A stretch of 64,000 bases of DNA from Bacteroidota bacterium (GCA_030835135.1 JAUQWO010000056.1:1-64000), one strand, 5' to 3'. Shown: positions 26,669 to 35,504, counted from the stretch's first letter. Notes: generated by a model from the sequence alone, not told the origin. Program-made: numbers and translations.

Positions 26669-27289
26669 ATGAAACGCTTGATCGTCCTTTCGCTCGTTCT
26701 TCTTGCCGGGTGCGCATCTGCCCGGTACACACCAGCCACCACCCCCGCTCCCGAACTCATCGACATGTCGTCCTTGCCCGGATGCTCCATCGGTTCATCC
26801 ATGGGAGAGATCCAGGTCGAGGTGATCTTCGAGGTCCGACGGGACGGGAGCATCGCCGGTGCGCGCATGCTGCATTCCAGCGGCGATCCCGTCTGGGACC
26901 GCTCCGCGCTGGAGTGCATGAAGAGATGGCATTTTGCCGAGGTCCCCTCGCTCGAGGACAGCGCCACGCTGGCCGTGAAGACCCGCGTGATCGTCCACCC
27001 GGAAGAGCGGATCGAGTTGGTGCTCGGTTCGCTCGTCGTGTCGACGGAGGCAGAAGCTCTCGAGTTGCACAGGCTGCTGAAGGCAGGTGCCAGTTTCGAC
27101 TCCCTCGCCGCGACACCGCGATGGGATGCGCCGGGGAAACGGGGCGGGCCGCTCGGCCTCAGGGACATCGGCCGGTACCCGCATCACATCCGCCAGGAGC
27201 TCCGCGCATTGCGTGCGGGCAGGGTCACACCACCGCTCCGCCTGGGGTCGGAGTACATGATCTTCAAGCGCTATGCACTGTCGATGTAA
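26669..27289 (+). CDS. Lipoprotein with TonB C-terminal-like and parvulin-like domains
   Basis: 206 residues from the ATG at 26669 behind a strong GGAGG site. The N-terminus is a lipoprotein signal (VLLAGC, Cys13). Residues about 35-110 resemble the TonB C-terminal domain (GEIQVEVIFEVRRDGSIAGA, WDRSALECMKRWHF). Residues about 120-200 resemble a PpiC/parvulin fold (LHRLLKAGASFDSLA, GKRGGPLGLRDIG, LRALRAGRVTPPLRL) as in outer-membrane folding factors. There is no N-terminal transmembrane helix of classic TonB, so it is unlikely to energise receptors directly. Role unknown; envelope protein handling is a guess. It is monocistronic with a hairpin after the stop. Confidence 0.75.
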   Translation: MKRLIVLSLVLLAGCASARYTPATTPAPELIDMSSLPGCSIGSSMGEIQVEVIFEVRRDGSIAGARMLHSSGDPVWDRSALECMKRWHFAEVPSLEDSATLAVKTRVIVHPEERIELVLGSLVVSTEAEALELHRLLKAGASFDSLAATPRWDAPGKRGGPLGLRDIGRYPHHIRQELRALRAGRVTPPLRLGSEYMIFKRYALSM

Positions 27290-27308
27290 GCACGACATCT
27301 CAGCGGAC

Positions 27309-27333
27309 GCCCGCCGTGTGGAAGACGGCGGGC
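27309..27333 (+). terminator. Hairpin after the TonB-parvulin gene
   Basis: Stem GCCCGCCGT (27309-27317) with ACGGCGGGC (27325-27333), 7-base loop, 20 bases after the stop. No U-run follows. Confidence 0.6.
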
Positions 27334-27415
27334 GCCCCTGTGCGGCGTGCAGATGCGTGTGATGCGACAGAGGCTCCCCGTCGCGTGGAGATCCGGCCGC
27401 GGCGCTTTCGCTCAT

Positions 27416-27444
27416 TTGACAATGGTGAGGCGGTTCTCTACCTT
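27416..27444 (+). promoter_or_regulatory. Promoter of the GxGYxYP gene
   Basis: TTGACA (27416-27421), 17-base spacer, TACCTT (27439-27444). The start codon at 27565 is about 115 bases beyond the predicted transcription start. Confidence 0.65.
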
Positions 27445-27564
27445 ACCGGCCAGCAGGGACTGAACGCGCCGGACCCGAAGGACACGCTGCCGTCTGGCCG
27501 CAGCACTGCCGGCATTCATACAACGATGACCCGCTCGTTCCAACCACCCGTCCTGGACCACATC

Positions 27565-29655
27565 ATGAAGCGTATGGCATTCTCCCTTCTTCTTTTGGTG
27601 TCTGTTCTTGTTCCCCCCTCGATGGTCGCTGACACACCGGTACCACCGCGGCGTGCCATCACCATCGTCGACATGACCGGCGACTGGGAAGCGGCCGGCG
27701 ATCTGCCCCGCCAGGCCCTTGTCCTGAGCGTGCAAGGACTCGCGAACAGGGACAGCGCACGCATCTATGCCTTGTATCCCGAGACGCATGTTCACGCCGG
27801 CACCACACCCATTCTCGACTACTACCGTGTGCGGCACGATCTGCAGACCACACCGACGACTTCCATCGAGGAGCTCGTCGCGGCGCAGCGTGCGCATGTG
27901 AAGGGATACGTCATCTGGGACACGACCGTGGTGCCATCGCTCATGGTGGCGTTCACGATCGCCGGTGTCGAAGATGCCTGCGTGATCACCGCGGCCCACC
28001 TCCCCTTGATGCAACGTCTGGGCATCCCCCCGGTCATCGATCTGCGGGACCGGTTCCGGGGGCAAACCGATGCCGCGATCTTCCGTTGGGCGTATGACCG
28101 GTACTGGAGCAGGTGCAGCCGCGACTATCTGGTGTATCTCGGGGAGCACTGCCGTGGTCTGAAGAACGGACCGGGCATGCGACCCGCGATCGCCGATTTC
28201 GCCATCGCCAATCGTGCGTTTTGCTCCGACCTCTCCGCGCGGCCGGGCGCGGGTGCCGAATATGAACTCGCGGAACGCATCATGAGCGAGATGAAACCCC
28301 TGGCCTACGTGTACGGATGGCATTCCTACTGCAAGGACAAGGAAGAAGAGCACATCACCATGGTGTCTCGGCACGCGCTCGTCATGGCAGAGGGACTCGC
28401 GACGGTGCCCAATCTCAGTTTCCATCACGGCATGCCCCTCTCACCGGACTTCCGATTCGTACAGAAGGCGACCTATGATCCCGATCCCCCCGTCCGGGAC
28501 AAGGTGTACATCACCCTCATTGAAAGCGACGGCCTCGGGATCGGTTCATGGAACCGTCCGGGGCGCGGGGCGATCCCGTATGGATGGGAGATGAACGAAG
28601 AGTACTTCACGACGGCACCCGCATTGCTGCAATACTACTACGAAACCGCGACGGCACAGGACCATTTCATCGGGAGCCTCAGCGGTCCCGGCTATTTCTA
28701 TCCGAAGTATTTCCCGCCGTCCCTCCTCCCTGTCGTCCTCCGCCGGGAGGACACGCTCATGCGGCGCATGGATCTGCATGTCTTCGGGATCATGGATTTC
28801 TCTGAGGGAGACCACGCCGTCGGGAATGCCGACCTGACCCGGAGCGTGGTGGATGCGTACTACGCCAGCATGCCTTCGGCGCTGGGGTTCCTCAACGGGT
28901 ACGGACCGGCGAATACCTATGATTGCCGTGACGGCCGTCCCCTCATTTCGTACAACTATTACGTTGACGTAAAGAAATCCGTGGAAGAGGTTGCGGAGGA
29001 CATCCGGGAGCTTGCACGCATCAATCCTCGCCGTCCCTACTTTCTGCCCGTGCATGTGCGGGAGGACAACAACGTCGAGCGCATGAAGAAGGTCGCGGAC
29101 CTGCTTGGTCCGGACTTCCAGATCGTTTCACCACCTGAGTTCATGATCATGGCAGGAAAGCGTCCGACAATGACGACGCGCTATCTGGACCGCCGGCCGG
29201 ATCTCTCGGGGCACTGGAAGCTCGATCCCACGGCGAGCAGGAACATCTTTCCCACATCGTATGAGCTCGACATCGATCACCGGGGACACGTCATCAGCAT
29301 CATCACGACGGCACGCGAACCGCGGTACGTGCATCATCGGGAGCGGAGGACGGCGAAGAGCCTTGTCATAGGTGGCCCGGCCATTGCGTCCGCTGAAGAG
29401 GTCACGCGACGCATGGGTTACTCTGCAGGATGGTCGGACAGCATCCTGACGTCCGCGGCATGGAAGGATGACGGCACGACATTACTGCTGAAGTCAACGG
29501 CGGAGGTTGAGACATCGCAGGGGGTCCATCGGATCATCACGATTGGAGAGTTCACGCTCTCCACCGATCTGATGACGCTTACCGTGAAGGAATGGCGCGC
29601 ATCGAGGACAGACGGGGAGCCGGTAACGGTGTACGTATACCGGAGAGTCTTGTAG
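27565..29655 (+). CDS. Secreted GxGYxYP-family protein with lipocalin-like C-terminus
   Basis: 696 residues from the ATG at 27565, which opens a signal peptide (MKRMAFSLLLLVSVLVPPSM); the frame is open far upstream but there it runs across the preceding gene and is not coding. The family motif G-P-G-Y-F-Y-P is at 374-380, inside a core (about 30-545) with VLSVQGLANRD, YLVYLG, and VYITLIESDG. This family is found in polysaccharide loci and called a putative glycoside hydrolase; no activity is established to my knowledge. The last 140 residues (SGHWKLDPTASRN, then alternating beta strands to YVYRRVL) look like a lipocalin-type barrel. It converges on the GH42-like gene. Confidence 0.85.
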   Translation: MKRMAFSLLLLVSVLVPPSMVADTPVPPRRAITIVDMTGDWEAAGDLPRQALVLSVQGLANRDSARIYALYPETHVHAGTTPILDYYRVRHDLQTTPTTSIEELVAAQRAHVKGYVIWDTTVVPSLMVAFTIAGVEDACVITAAHLPLMQRLGIPPVIDLRDRFRGQTDAAIFRWAYDRYWSRCSRDYLVYLGEHCRGLKNGPGMRPAIADFAIANRAFCSDLSARPGAGAEYELAERIMSEMKPLAYVYGWHSYCKDKEEEHITMVSRHALVMAEGLATVPNLSFHHGMPLSPDFRFVQKATYDPDPPVRDKVYITLIESDGLGIGSWNRPGRGAIPYGWEMNEEYFTTAPALLQYYYETATAQDHFIGSLSGPGYFYPKYFPPSLLPVVLRREDTLMRRMDLHVFGIMDFSEGDHAVGNADLTRSVVDAYYASMPSALGFLNGYGPANTYDCRDGRPLISYNYYVDVKKSVEEVAEDIRELARINPRRPYFLPVHVREDNNVERMKKVADLLGPDFQIVSPPEFMIMAGKRPTMTTRYLDRRPDLSGHWKLDPTASRNIFPTSYELDIDHRGHVISIITTAREPRYVHHRERRTAKSLVIGGPAIASAEEVTRRMGYSAGWSDSILTSAAWKDDGTTLLLKSTAEVETSQGVHRIITIGEFTLSTDLMTLTVKEWRASRTDGEPVTVYVYRRVL

Positions 29656-29711
29656 GGCCGGATCCGGAGGGCCGGAGTAGCCCCGGCGACATGAAGTTGT
29701 CCGGCCATCTT

Positions 29712-29749
29712 TGTGCTGATCGGACGCAGAGACACATGTGATCAGCACA
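29712..29749. terminator. Bidirectional hairpin between convergent genes
   Basis: TGTGCTGATC (29712-29721) pairs with GATCAGCACA (29740-29749) around an 18-base loop. It lies between the stops of the GxGYxYP and GH42-like genes. Confidence 0.5.
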
Positions 29750-29752
29750 TCC

Positions 29753-32161
29753 CTACGGCACGAACAGCCGGACATCCCCGAACGCGAGGTCCAGCGTGTG
29801 CGTCGTGCTGGCGCGGCCGCCCGTCTCAGAGCGAAGCGGGAACGGGAAGGTCACCGTGAACGGACCCGGTCGTGGACGATCCGTGTCTCCGTTCGGTGCA
29901 CCGAACGGTGTCGGAGGATCCGTGCATATGACCACGGCCCCAGCGCGCGAGCCCGTGACGACGGCGGACCGGTCTGACCATGGCGCGGCCCCGGCATCGG
30001 TTGCAAGCTGACGCAGGATGTCCGTTGGAATGGGGGGCGTGGCACAATAGACCGACGACCAACCATCCATCTCCCGACGCGCAAACGCTACGCTGCTGCT
30101 CCCCTTCCAAACGCCGAGCGTCTCGAACCCGTCGCCCCGGACGTTGAATCGCGGTGTGAAGAGATCGGTACTCCGGAGGCCGAACGTGATCGGTGTGACG
30201 TTCGCGATGCGGACATCGATCAGCATTTCGCCCGGGTCATCGATCTGCGTGAACCGGAAGCCCGTCAGGCGCTGCATCTGCGCCAGGTCGATCGCGCCCG
30301 GCCGGCAACCCACGTGTGGACGCAGCAGCCCGGGCGCGTAGAGCCAGACCACTGTGGCGCCGGACCCACGAAGACGCTCGTGCATCTGGTCGACACCGTC
30401 CGGCGTCATGAGAAAGGCATTCGGGACCAGCACCAGCTTGTACTTGCGGTAGTCCTCAGCGGTAAGGTCCTCGCGGTACAGTTGATCTATTGGCTGACCG
30501 GCGCGGTAGAGGGTCCGGCTTTGCGCGTTGAAGAACCAGTGGTTGACGACGTCCGTGTACCGGATCCCCTGTCCGGGCCAGGGGCGCGAGGCCATCCAGT
30601 GCCTGGACACGAGGAAACCATCCGTATCGCCGGCGATCGCGATCTTCGCGACCGACGAGACATCGACGCGTTTTCGCGCGTCCATCATCTTCAGCACGTC
30701 GCCGACCGCTTCAATGAGTTCGGGTGAGCCATACCAGCCGCCGGGCGTCGGCTCATCGAGGCCCCAGTCGGAAAAGTTGTACGGACCGAAGTCGTACAGC
30801 CAACCACCGGTGTTGGCGGCCATGACGGCTCCGAGATCCCGTCGGAGGATGTTCTTCGTACCCTCGGGCGTCATCGAGCCGGAGCCACCGATCTCCTTCC
30901 ACTGACGCGAACGGTGGCGGTACGAACCCGGGTCGATCTCGGAGATGTACAACTTGCCCTTCCTGCGGTAGCTCTCGACCGCGGACCGGAAAGACGCGTC
31001 ACCGCCGACGCCGCGGGCGCGGCCAACCCAATTCCCGGCACCGTCGTACAGATCGCTCTCCCACCGCGCTTTCGCCGGGTCGTTGGTGGCCAGGTATGTG
31101 TAGGGACACGCGATCACATCCACATGCGGACTCTCGAGCACGGCGTGGGGCGCAAGGTGTCCGCTCTCCTGGATGCGCGGGTTCTCGGTGAGGTATCCGT
31201 AGAAGGTGCCGGTGATGACCGGACGGCTGGATTCGCTCTTGATCGCTGCCGCAAACGCCGCGATGCAGTCGGCGGATTGCCGGTGATATCTGCGGTAGAA
31301 GTCAATGACGTGCTGCTCCTTCGCAGGGTCGCGCAGCAGTCCGAGGCTGGAGTTCAGACGCTCATGCGGCGGAGGCACGGGTCCGGCCTTCGCCTGCATC
31401 GGCGCCTCGTAGCCGGGCCAGAAATTATCGCCCGGGTTGTTCCACTCTTCGGTTGCGCCGTGGACGAAGAAATAGCCCATCAGGCGGCTTGCCAGCGGAC
31501 TCTGATCGATGAACCGCACCAGCGCACGGAGGCTGTTCGCCGTGTCGCGTCGCCACACATCAGACGCCCACGATGCCTCCCATGCCTCGCCGTAGAAGTT
31601 GGTGAAGTGGTGGTCTCCTTCGCGCAGCGGGTTCTCGAGCGGACGTGTCCGCCAACCGTCCCAATTCCGTGGGGCGACGTCCATACCGTAGTGTATGCAC
31701 TCATCCGGGTGTGCCTCTTTCCACCACACCGGCGTCAGCAGCTGGACGCGTGGAAAGAAGAACGCCTTTGGTGCGAGGCTCGCGATGCGCAGGAGGTACT
31801 CCTCGAGTGCCCTGAAGTCGTACGTGTCCGGACCGGTCCAGGCGCTCATCATGCCCATTTGAGGCTGCAGCAGTTGCATGCCCATGCCGGTGAAATTCTC
31901 GATCACTTCGATCAGGCTGGTGCTGAGCCCCCAGAAGGGTGTGGTCTCGTTGCCGTTGACGAAGAGCCTGGGGCCGCCTCGTTCCGTGCGTATCTCTGCG
32001 CGACACGGACGTTCTGCGCGGAGGCGTGCGATGGTCCCGGCGAGCGTTCCGTCGGAGATGCCCGCGAGTCCGGCCGAACCGGGAAACACCATGTCGAGCG
32101 GTGCGAGGGCCATCGCAGCGCTTGCGGCAGTGGTCTGGTGGATGAACGTGCGTCGGTCCAT
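29753..32161 (-). CDS. Tat-exported GH42-like glycosidase/unknown TIM-barrel protein
   Basis: 802 residues from the ATG at 32161, giving a Tat-type leader (MDRRTFIHQ, then an Ala-rich helix); an ATG at 32221 only adds a disordered tail. Residues about 60-470 resemble a GH-A TIM barrel (LFVNGNETTPFWGLS near the start, FYRRYHRQSADCIAAFAAAIK, YISEIDPGSYRHR). About 560-650 resembles the trimerisation/class-I-glutaminase-like domain of GH42 beta-galactosidases (YKLVLVPNAFLM, GSGATVVWLYAPG). Catalytic glutamates can be guessed (the EE of GATEEWNN and the Glu of ISEIDPG) but not proved. Substrate unknown. No ribosome site is visible. Confidence 0.65.
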   Translation of the reverse strand: MDRRTFIHQTTAASAAMALAPLDMVFPGSAGLAGISDGTLAGTIARLRAERPCRAEIRTERGGPRLFVNGNETTPFWGLSTSLIEVIENFTGMGMQLLQPQMGMMSAWTGPDTYDFRALEEYLLRIASLAPKAFFFPRVQLLTPVWWKEAHPDECIHYGMDVAPRNWDGWRTRPLENPLREGDHHFTNFYGEAWEASWASDVWRRDTANSLRALVRFIDQSPLASRLMGYFFVHGATEEWNNPGDNFWPGYEAPMQAKAGPVPPPHERLNSSLGLLRDPAKEQHVIDFYRRYHRQSADCIAAFAAAIKSESSRPVITGTFYGYLTENPRIQESGHLAPHAVLESPHVDVIACPYTYLATNDPAKARWESDLYDGAGNWVGRARGVGGDASFRSAVESYRRKGKLYISEIDPGSYRHRSRQWKEIGGSGSMTPEGTKNILRRDLGAVMAANTGGWLYDFGPYNFSDWGLDEPTPGGWYGSPELIEAVGDVLKMMDARKRVDVSSVAKIAIAGDTDGFLVSRHWMASRPWPGQGIRYTDVVNHWFFNAQSRTLYRAGQPIDQLYREDLTAEDYRKYKLVLVPNAFLMTPDGVDQMHERLRGSGATVVWLYAPGLLRPHVGCRPGAIDLAQMQRLTGFRFTQIDDPGEMLIDVRIANVTPITFGLRSTDLFTPRFNVRGDGFETLGVWKGSSSVAFARREMDGWSSVYCATPPIPTDILRQLATDAGAAPWSDRSAVVTGSRAGAVVICTDPPTPFGAPNGDTDRPRPGPFTVTFPFPLRSETGGRASTTHTLDLAFGDVRLFVP

Positions 32162-32331
32162 AGGAGCGGTGGTTGTGGGAGTCAGGTGGTCGATCGTGCC
32201 CGATGGCCGAGTTGTTGCCATCCGCAGAGTCGTTGCCTACAGCGTCGAACAGGGTGAGGAGGTGTGTGCCCAAGTGTGCACCTGGTGTGCACCCATCGAG
32301 TTGGTCCCGGGCGGAAGAATTGACCTATTTG

Positions 32332-32406
32332 TGCCCTCGGGCAGAGTCGAACTGCCGACCTGCGGTTTAGGAAACCGTCGCTCTATCCATACTGAGCTAC
32401 GAGGGC
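32332..32406 (-). tRNA. tRNA-Arg (anticodon CCT)
   Basis: 75 bases read on the minus strand. Acceptor GCCCTCG pairs with CGAGGGC; D stem GCTC/GAGC; anticodon loop TTCCTAA gives CCT, which reads AGG; T arm GGCAG-TTCGACT-CTGCC; discriminator A. The first anticodon-stem pair is an A-C mismatch. CCA is not encoded. A strong promoter ends only 7 bases before the 5' end. Confidence 0.96.
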
Positions 32407-32413
32407 GTGAGCA

Positions 32414-32442
32414 AATGTACGAAACGAAAGGGTCGGATTCAA
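32414..32442 (-). promoter_or_regulatory. Promoter of tRNA-Arg (Bacteroidota type)
   Basis: Minus strand: TTTGAAT with hexamer TTGAAT at 32442-32437, 17-base spacer, then TACATTTG with hexamer TACATT at 32419-32414. This is a full TTTG/TAnnTTTG match. Initiation is predicted at or one base before the mature tRNA 5' end. Confidence 0.75.
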
Positions 32443-32489
32443 ATAATTCCGAGGATTCCCGTCCCGTCCGCGCGGGAGCCAAAACGCCA

Positions 32490-32517
32490 AGCGCCCGGAT
32501 CACACGACGCGGGCGCT
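32490..32517 (-). terminator. Terminator of the first YCF48-repeat gene
   Basis: Stem AGCGCCCG/CGGGCGCT (32517-32510 with 32497-32490 on the minus strand), 12-base loop, followed by TGGCGTTTTGG. It lies 39 bases after the stop at 32556. Confidence 0.65.
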
Positions 32518-32555
32518 CTGCTCTCCTCTCACACTGAGACGGGGTCCCCGGGGGA

Positions 32556-33797
32556 TCACTTCGTCATGAGGATCTGCCTGGTCAGCACCGCACCACCACC
32601 GAAGAGGCGTACGATATACACACCACTCGCGAGATGGGACGCACGGAAAGGAACGGCATGCTCGCCAGCGCCGGCTGCCCCACGGTACAATTCACCAACC
32701 GAGCGCCCCAGCAGATCGACCACATCCAACCTCACTTCCGCCGACCCTCCCGGAGCCCGGAAACGGATCATCGTTTCGCCGTTGAAAGGATTCGGATAGT
32801 TCCCCAACAGGGCAAATGCCTCCGGAGCCCCCGCCTCACCGGTCACCGCCGTCGGCCCATCGGGGAATACCTTCGTCATGATCACGCCGCGCTCCCCCAC
32901 CGCAACGGCTTTGTTCCATCCCGCGTTCGTGACCTCATTTAGATCCAGACTGGTAGGGGTGGTATCACGTTGCCAATTCACGCCCCCATCAAACGTCGTG
33001 ATCACCTGTCCACGACCGCCCACAGCGATCGCGCACCGCGTGCTTCGCGCGCATACCGAGAGCAACGTATCAATGACCAATGAGGCCTGCGACACCCACG
33101 ACGCGCCTCCGTCGGAGGTCGCCCGTATCGTGCCGAACTCGCCAACGGCGTATCCATGCAGACTGTCCGCAAATGTGACGCCGAAGAGCGACAGCCCCCC
33201 CGTTCCCCCATCCTGAGCCACCCAGCTGTCCCCGCGGTTGCTCGTATGATAGATCTCACCGCTCCGGCCGACGATCGTGCCGCTGGTGAGCGTCGCAAAG
33301 GACACGTCGTACAGGATGTTCGTGCTTCCCGTCTTGAGGGACTCCCACGTGACGCCGGCATCCGTCGTGCGCACGGCATCGCCCTGGTTCCCGGTAATGA
33401 TCCCCGTTCGTTCATCAATGAACGCAGAGCCCCACAGGGTGAAGCGGAACGCATTCGTGACGGGCACCCAGGTGAGGCCGCGGTCCCCGGAACGCAAGAC
33501 AACGCCGCTATCGCCGTCCGCGTACACAATCTCCGGTGTCGCGAACGCAACACCATGGAGGTGATGATCCGTCCCACTCGTCACCTGCGACCAGGTCACG
33601 CCACCATCCGTGGTACGAACGATCGCGCCCCCCGTGCCGACCGCCACGCCGGTCAACGAGTCGCCGAAATTCACTTCCATCAGATCGGCGGTGACGCCGC
33701 TCGATCGCAGAACCCATTGCTGTCCCCTCGCGGGGCAGAGTCCCGCGAGGAGAAGCACGACCAACCACAGACGTACGTTGCTCTTCATGTGCACCAT
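32556..33797 (-). CDS. YCF48-repeat beta-propeller protein with T9SS tail (copy 1)
   Basis: 413 residues. The ATG at 33797 is chosen because AAGGGGAA lies 5 bases upstream; an ATG at 33788 is alternative. Signal peptide ends near PARGQ. About seven repeats of the type VGxxGxIxRTxDGGxTW cover residues 30-330, as in YCF48/BNR propellers (the plant homologue helps assemble photosystem II, but bacterial exported forms have unknown roles). The end (YPNPFNGETMI to LTRQILMTK) is a T9SS sorting domain. It has its own promoter and is paralogous to the gene directly upstream. Confidence 0.88.
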   Translation of the reverse strand: MVHMKSNVRLWLVVLLLAGLCPARGQQWVLRSSGVTADLMEVNFGDSLTGVAVGTGGAIVRTTDGGVTWSQVTSGTDHHLHGVAFATPEIVYADGDSGVVLRSGDRGLTWVPVTNAFRFTLWGSAFIDERTGIITGNQGDAVRTTDAGVTWESLKTGSTNILYDVSFATLTSGTIVGRSGEIYHTSNRGDSWVAQDGGTGGLSLFGVTFADSLHGYAVGEFGTIRATSDGGASWVSQASLVIDTLLSVCARSTRCAIAVGGRGQVITTFDGGVNWQRDTTPTSLDLNEVTNAGWNKAVAVGERGVIMTKVFPDGPTAVTGEAGAPEAFALLGNYPNPFNGETMIRFRAPGGSAEVRLDVVDLLGRSVGELYRGAAGAGEHAVPFRASHLASGVYIVRLFGGGAVLTRQILMTK

Positions 33798-33840
33798 TGG
33801 TTCCCCTTGCCGTCCTGTGCATGCCCGATGATCCATGAGC

Positions 33841-33869
33841 AAGGTACACAGCAAACCACTGAAGCGCAA
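33841..33869 (-). promoter_or_regulatory. Promoter of the YCF48-repeat gene copy 1
   Basis: Minus strand: TTTGCGC with hexamer TTGCGC at 33869-33864, 17-base spacer, TACCTTG with hexamer TACCTT at 33846-33841. It fills the gap between the two paralogues, so each may be transcribed on its own. Confidence 0.6.
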
Positions 33870-33895
33870 ACCGGAGGCATGCGCCGATCTCCATA

Positions 33896-35128
33896 CTATT
33901 TCAGAAGCGTCATCACCCGTGCTGCGGTATAGGCTCCGGCGGTGATGCGGTACACATACATCCCGCTCGAGGCGGTCGGCGCATGGAAGGAGACCGCATG
34001 CCCACCGGCTTCCATCGTTTCATTGACCAGCTCTGCGACTTCCCTGCCCAGCATGTCGAACACGGATATGCGTACATGTCCGGCGGCAGGCAGCTGGAAT
34101 CTGATCGTGGTCGACGGATTGAACGGGTTCGGGTAGTTCTGGTCGAGTCCGAATGCGAGCGGGGTCACGCCATTGTCGACGCCGGTCGCATTTTCCAGGG
34201 TCTTCGTCAACACGATCCCACCTTCGCCAACGGCGACGATCCGGTTTGCTGCAGAGTAGAACACTTCGTTCAGCGTCCTGGTAGTGCCACTGCTCTGCGT
34301 TTCCCACGTGGCACCACCATCCGTCGTGGCAATGATGGTCCCGTTCACGCCCACTGCCGTGCCCCGCAGCTCATCATAGAAGTGGACCGCGAGCAACGTG
34401 TTGTTCGTCAGACTCGCCTGGCTGGTCCAGGTGGCCCCACCGTCACTCGTGACGCGGATCAGACCCAGTTCTCCGACGGCGATCCCCTTTGTGGCGTTCA
34501 GAAAGAACACCGCATGGAAATCCAGCTCCGGCTCACCGGTCGCCTGAACGACCCAATGCGCCCCACCGTCCACCGTGCGCAGGATCGTTCCATCCTGTCC
34601 CACCACGGTCCCCGTGAGTGCATCGACGAACTCCACCTCAAAAAGCGTCACGTTCGTCGGACAATTCTGAGGATTCCACGTCAGGCCGCCATCATTGGTG
34701 CGCAGGATCGTTCCAGCCTGTCCCACGACCGTGCCATTCTTATCGTCGGTGAAACATGCACCCCAGAGGATGGCATTCGATCCGCTGGACACGGTGTTCC
34801 ATGTTTGTCCGCCGTCGGTGGTCCTCACGATGGTCCCATCCGCACCATCCGCGATCCCGACCGTCGTCGTCGCCATTTCCACGGCGTTCAGCATGGCTGT
34901 CACGCCGCTCGGGACGAGGTCCCACGTCGCGCCGCCATCGGTGCTGCGCAGAATAGCCCCGCCTTCACCGACAGCAAGCCCTGCAGTGGCATCGATGAAA
35001 TGAACTTCCATCAAATTGTGGACCGAACCACTGGCCTGGAGCACCCAGCCGGGGTCCGCCATGAGATCAGCCCTGAAGCAGACCAGAGCCGCCAGGACCG
35101 AAGCAATTGTAACAATGCGCGTCTTCAT
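33896..35128 (-). CDS. YCF48-repeat beta-propeller protein with T9SS tail (copy 2)
   Basis: 410 residues from an ATG with GAGG upstream; signal peptide ends near LMADP. The body is a run of VGxxGTIxRTxDGGxTW repeats (residues about 30-310), less degenerate than in the neighbouring copy; for example VVGQDGTILRTVDGGAHW and VVGQAGTILRTNDGG. The T9SS domain runs from YPNPFNPSTTI to ARVMTLLK. The pair looks like a tandem duplication that then diverged. Export to the surface is predicted; function unknown. No promoter of the local type was recognised upstream. Confidence 0.88.
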   Translation of the reverse strand: MKTRIVTIASVLAALVCFRADLMADPGWVLQASGSVHNLMEVHFIDATAGLAVGEGGAILRSTDGGATWDLVPSGVTAMLNAVEMATTTVGIADGADGTIVRTTDGGQTWNTVSSGSNAILWGACFTDDKNGTVVGQAGTILRTNDGGLTWNPQNCPTNVTLFEVEFVDALTGTVVGQDGTILRTVDGGAHWVVQATGEPELDFHAVFFLNATKGIAVGELGLIRVTSDGGATWTSQASLTNNTLLAVHFYDELRGTAVGVNGTIIATTDGGATWETQSSGTTRTLNEVFYSAANRIVAVGEGGIVLTKTLENATGVDNGVTPLAFGLDQNYPNPFNPSTTIRFQLPAAGHVRISVFDMLGREVAELVNETMEAGGHAVSFHAPTASSGMYVYRITAGAYTAARVMTLLK

Positions 35129-35336
35129 GATGCGCCTCGCTTGTTTGTGATGAGAATTCTCAGAGAGAAGTGTTAGTTCGTAAACCGATGTTTGGTGATG
35201 GTAATCTAATACAGGAGGGAAGGTGATGCTGTGCGCGGGCGCACGAAGAGAGATGGTTCAAGCCCATCGCGGTCCGGCACGAAAAAAAGTGATGTGCGAT
35301 GAACTATTTGCAGGGTTGGGGTGTTAAGAGGGTACC

Positions 35337-35504
35337 ATGACAAAGAAGACGTCATATACGATCTGCAGGCAATGCGGCAGGGATTTCCCCGGAAACCCGA
35401 GTATGCGCCGGTGTCCTTCATGCAGGAAGAAAGAGGCTCAATATCGGGCCCAGCGGGAGAAGATGAAGCGAAACCTCCCGTACTACCTCAAAACGGACAT
35501 TTGA
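35337..35504 (+). CDS. 55-residue zinc-ribbon protein
   Basis: Short gene with ATG at 35337 and ribosome site AAGAGGG 5-6 bases upstream. The product has two Cys pairs, CRQC (10-13) and CPSC (26-29), spaced as in a zinc ribbon, then a highly basic helix (RKKEAQYRAQREKMKRN, 30-46). Such small basic zinc proteins usually bind nucleic acid or the ribosome, but no family is recognised. It is the only plus-strand gene between the YCF48 pair and the REC-PAS gene, which it converges on. Coding is inferred from the motif and the ribosome site. Confidence 0.6.
   Translation: MTKKTSYTICRQCGRDFPGNPSMRRCPSCRKKEAQYRAQREKMKRNLPYYLKTDI

Noticed and set aside
26488-27564. N-terminal extension of the GxGYxYP frame by 359 codons
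   Set aside because: It crosses the TonB-parvulin gene in another frame, and a proper signal peptide begins at 27565 with its own promoter.
32260-32295. Short GTGTGC-rich repeats near the GH42-like gene
   Set aside because: Only two imperfect GTGTGCAC units; no array and no link to a repeat family.
35129-35336. Possible complete tRNA before the zinc-ribbon gene
   Set aside because: Only the T arm and 3' acceptor half can be found; D arm, anticodon arm and the 5' acceptor are missing.
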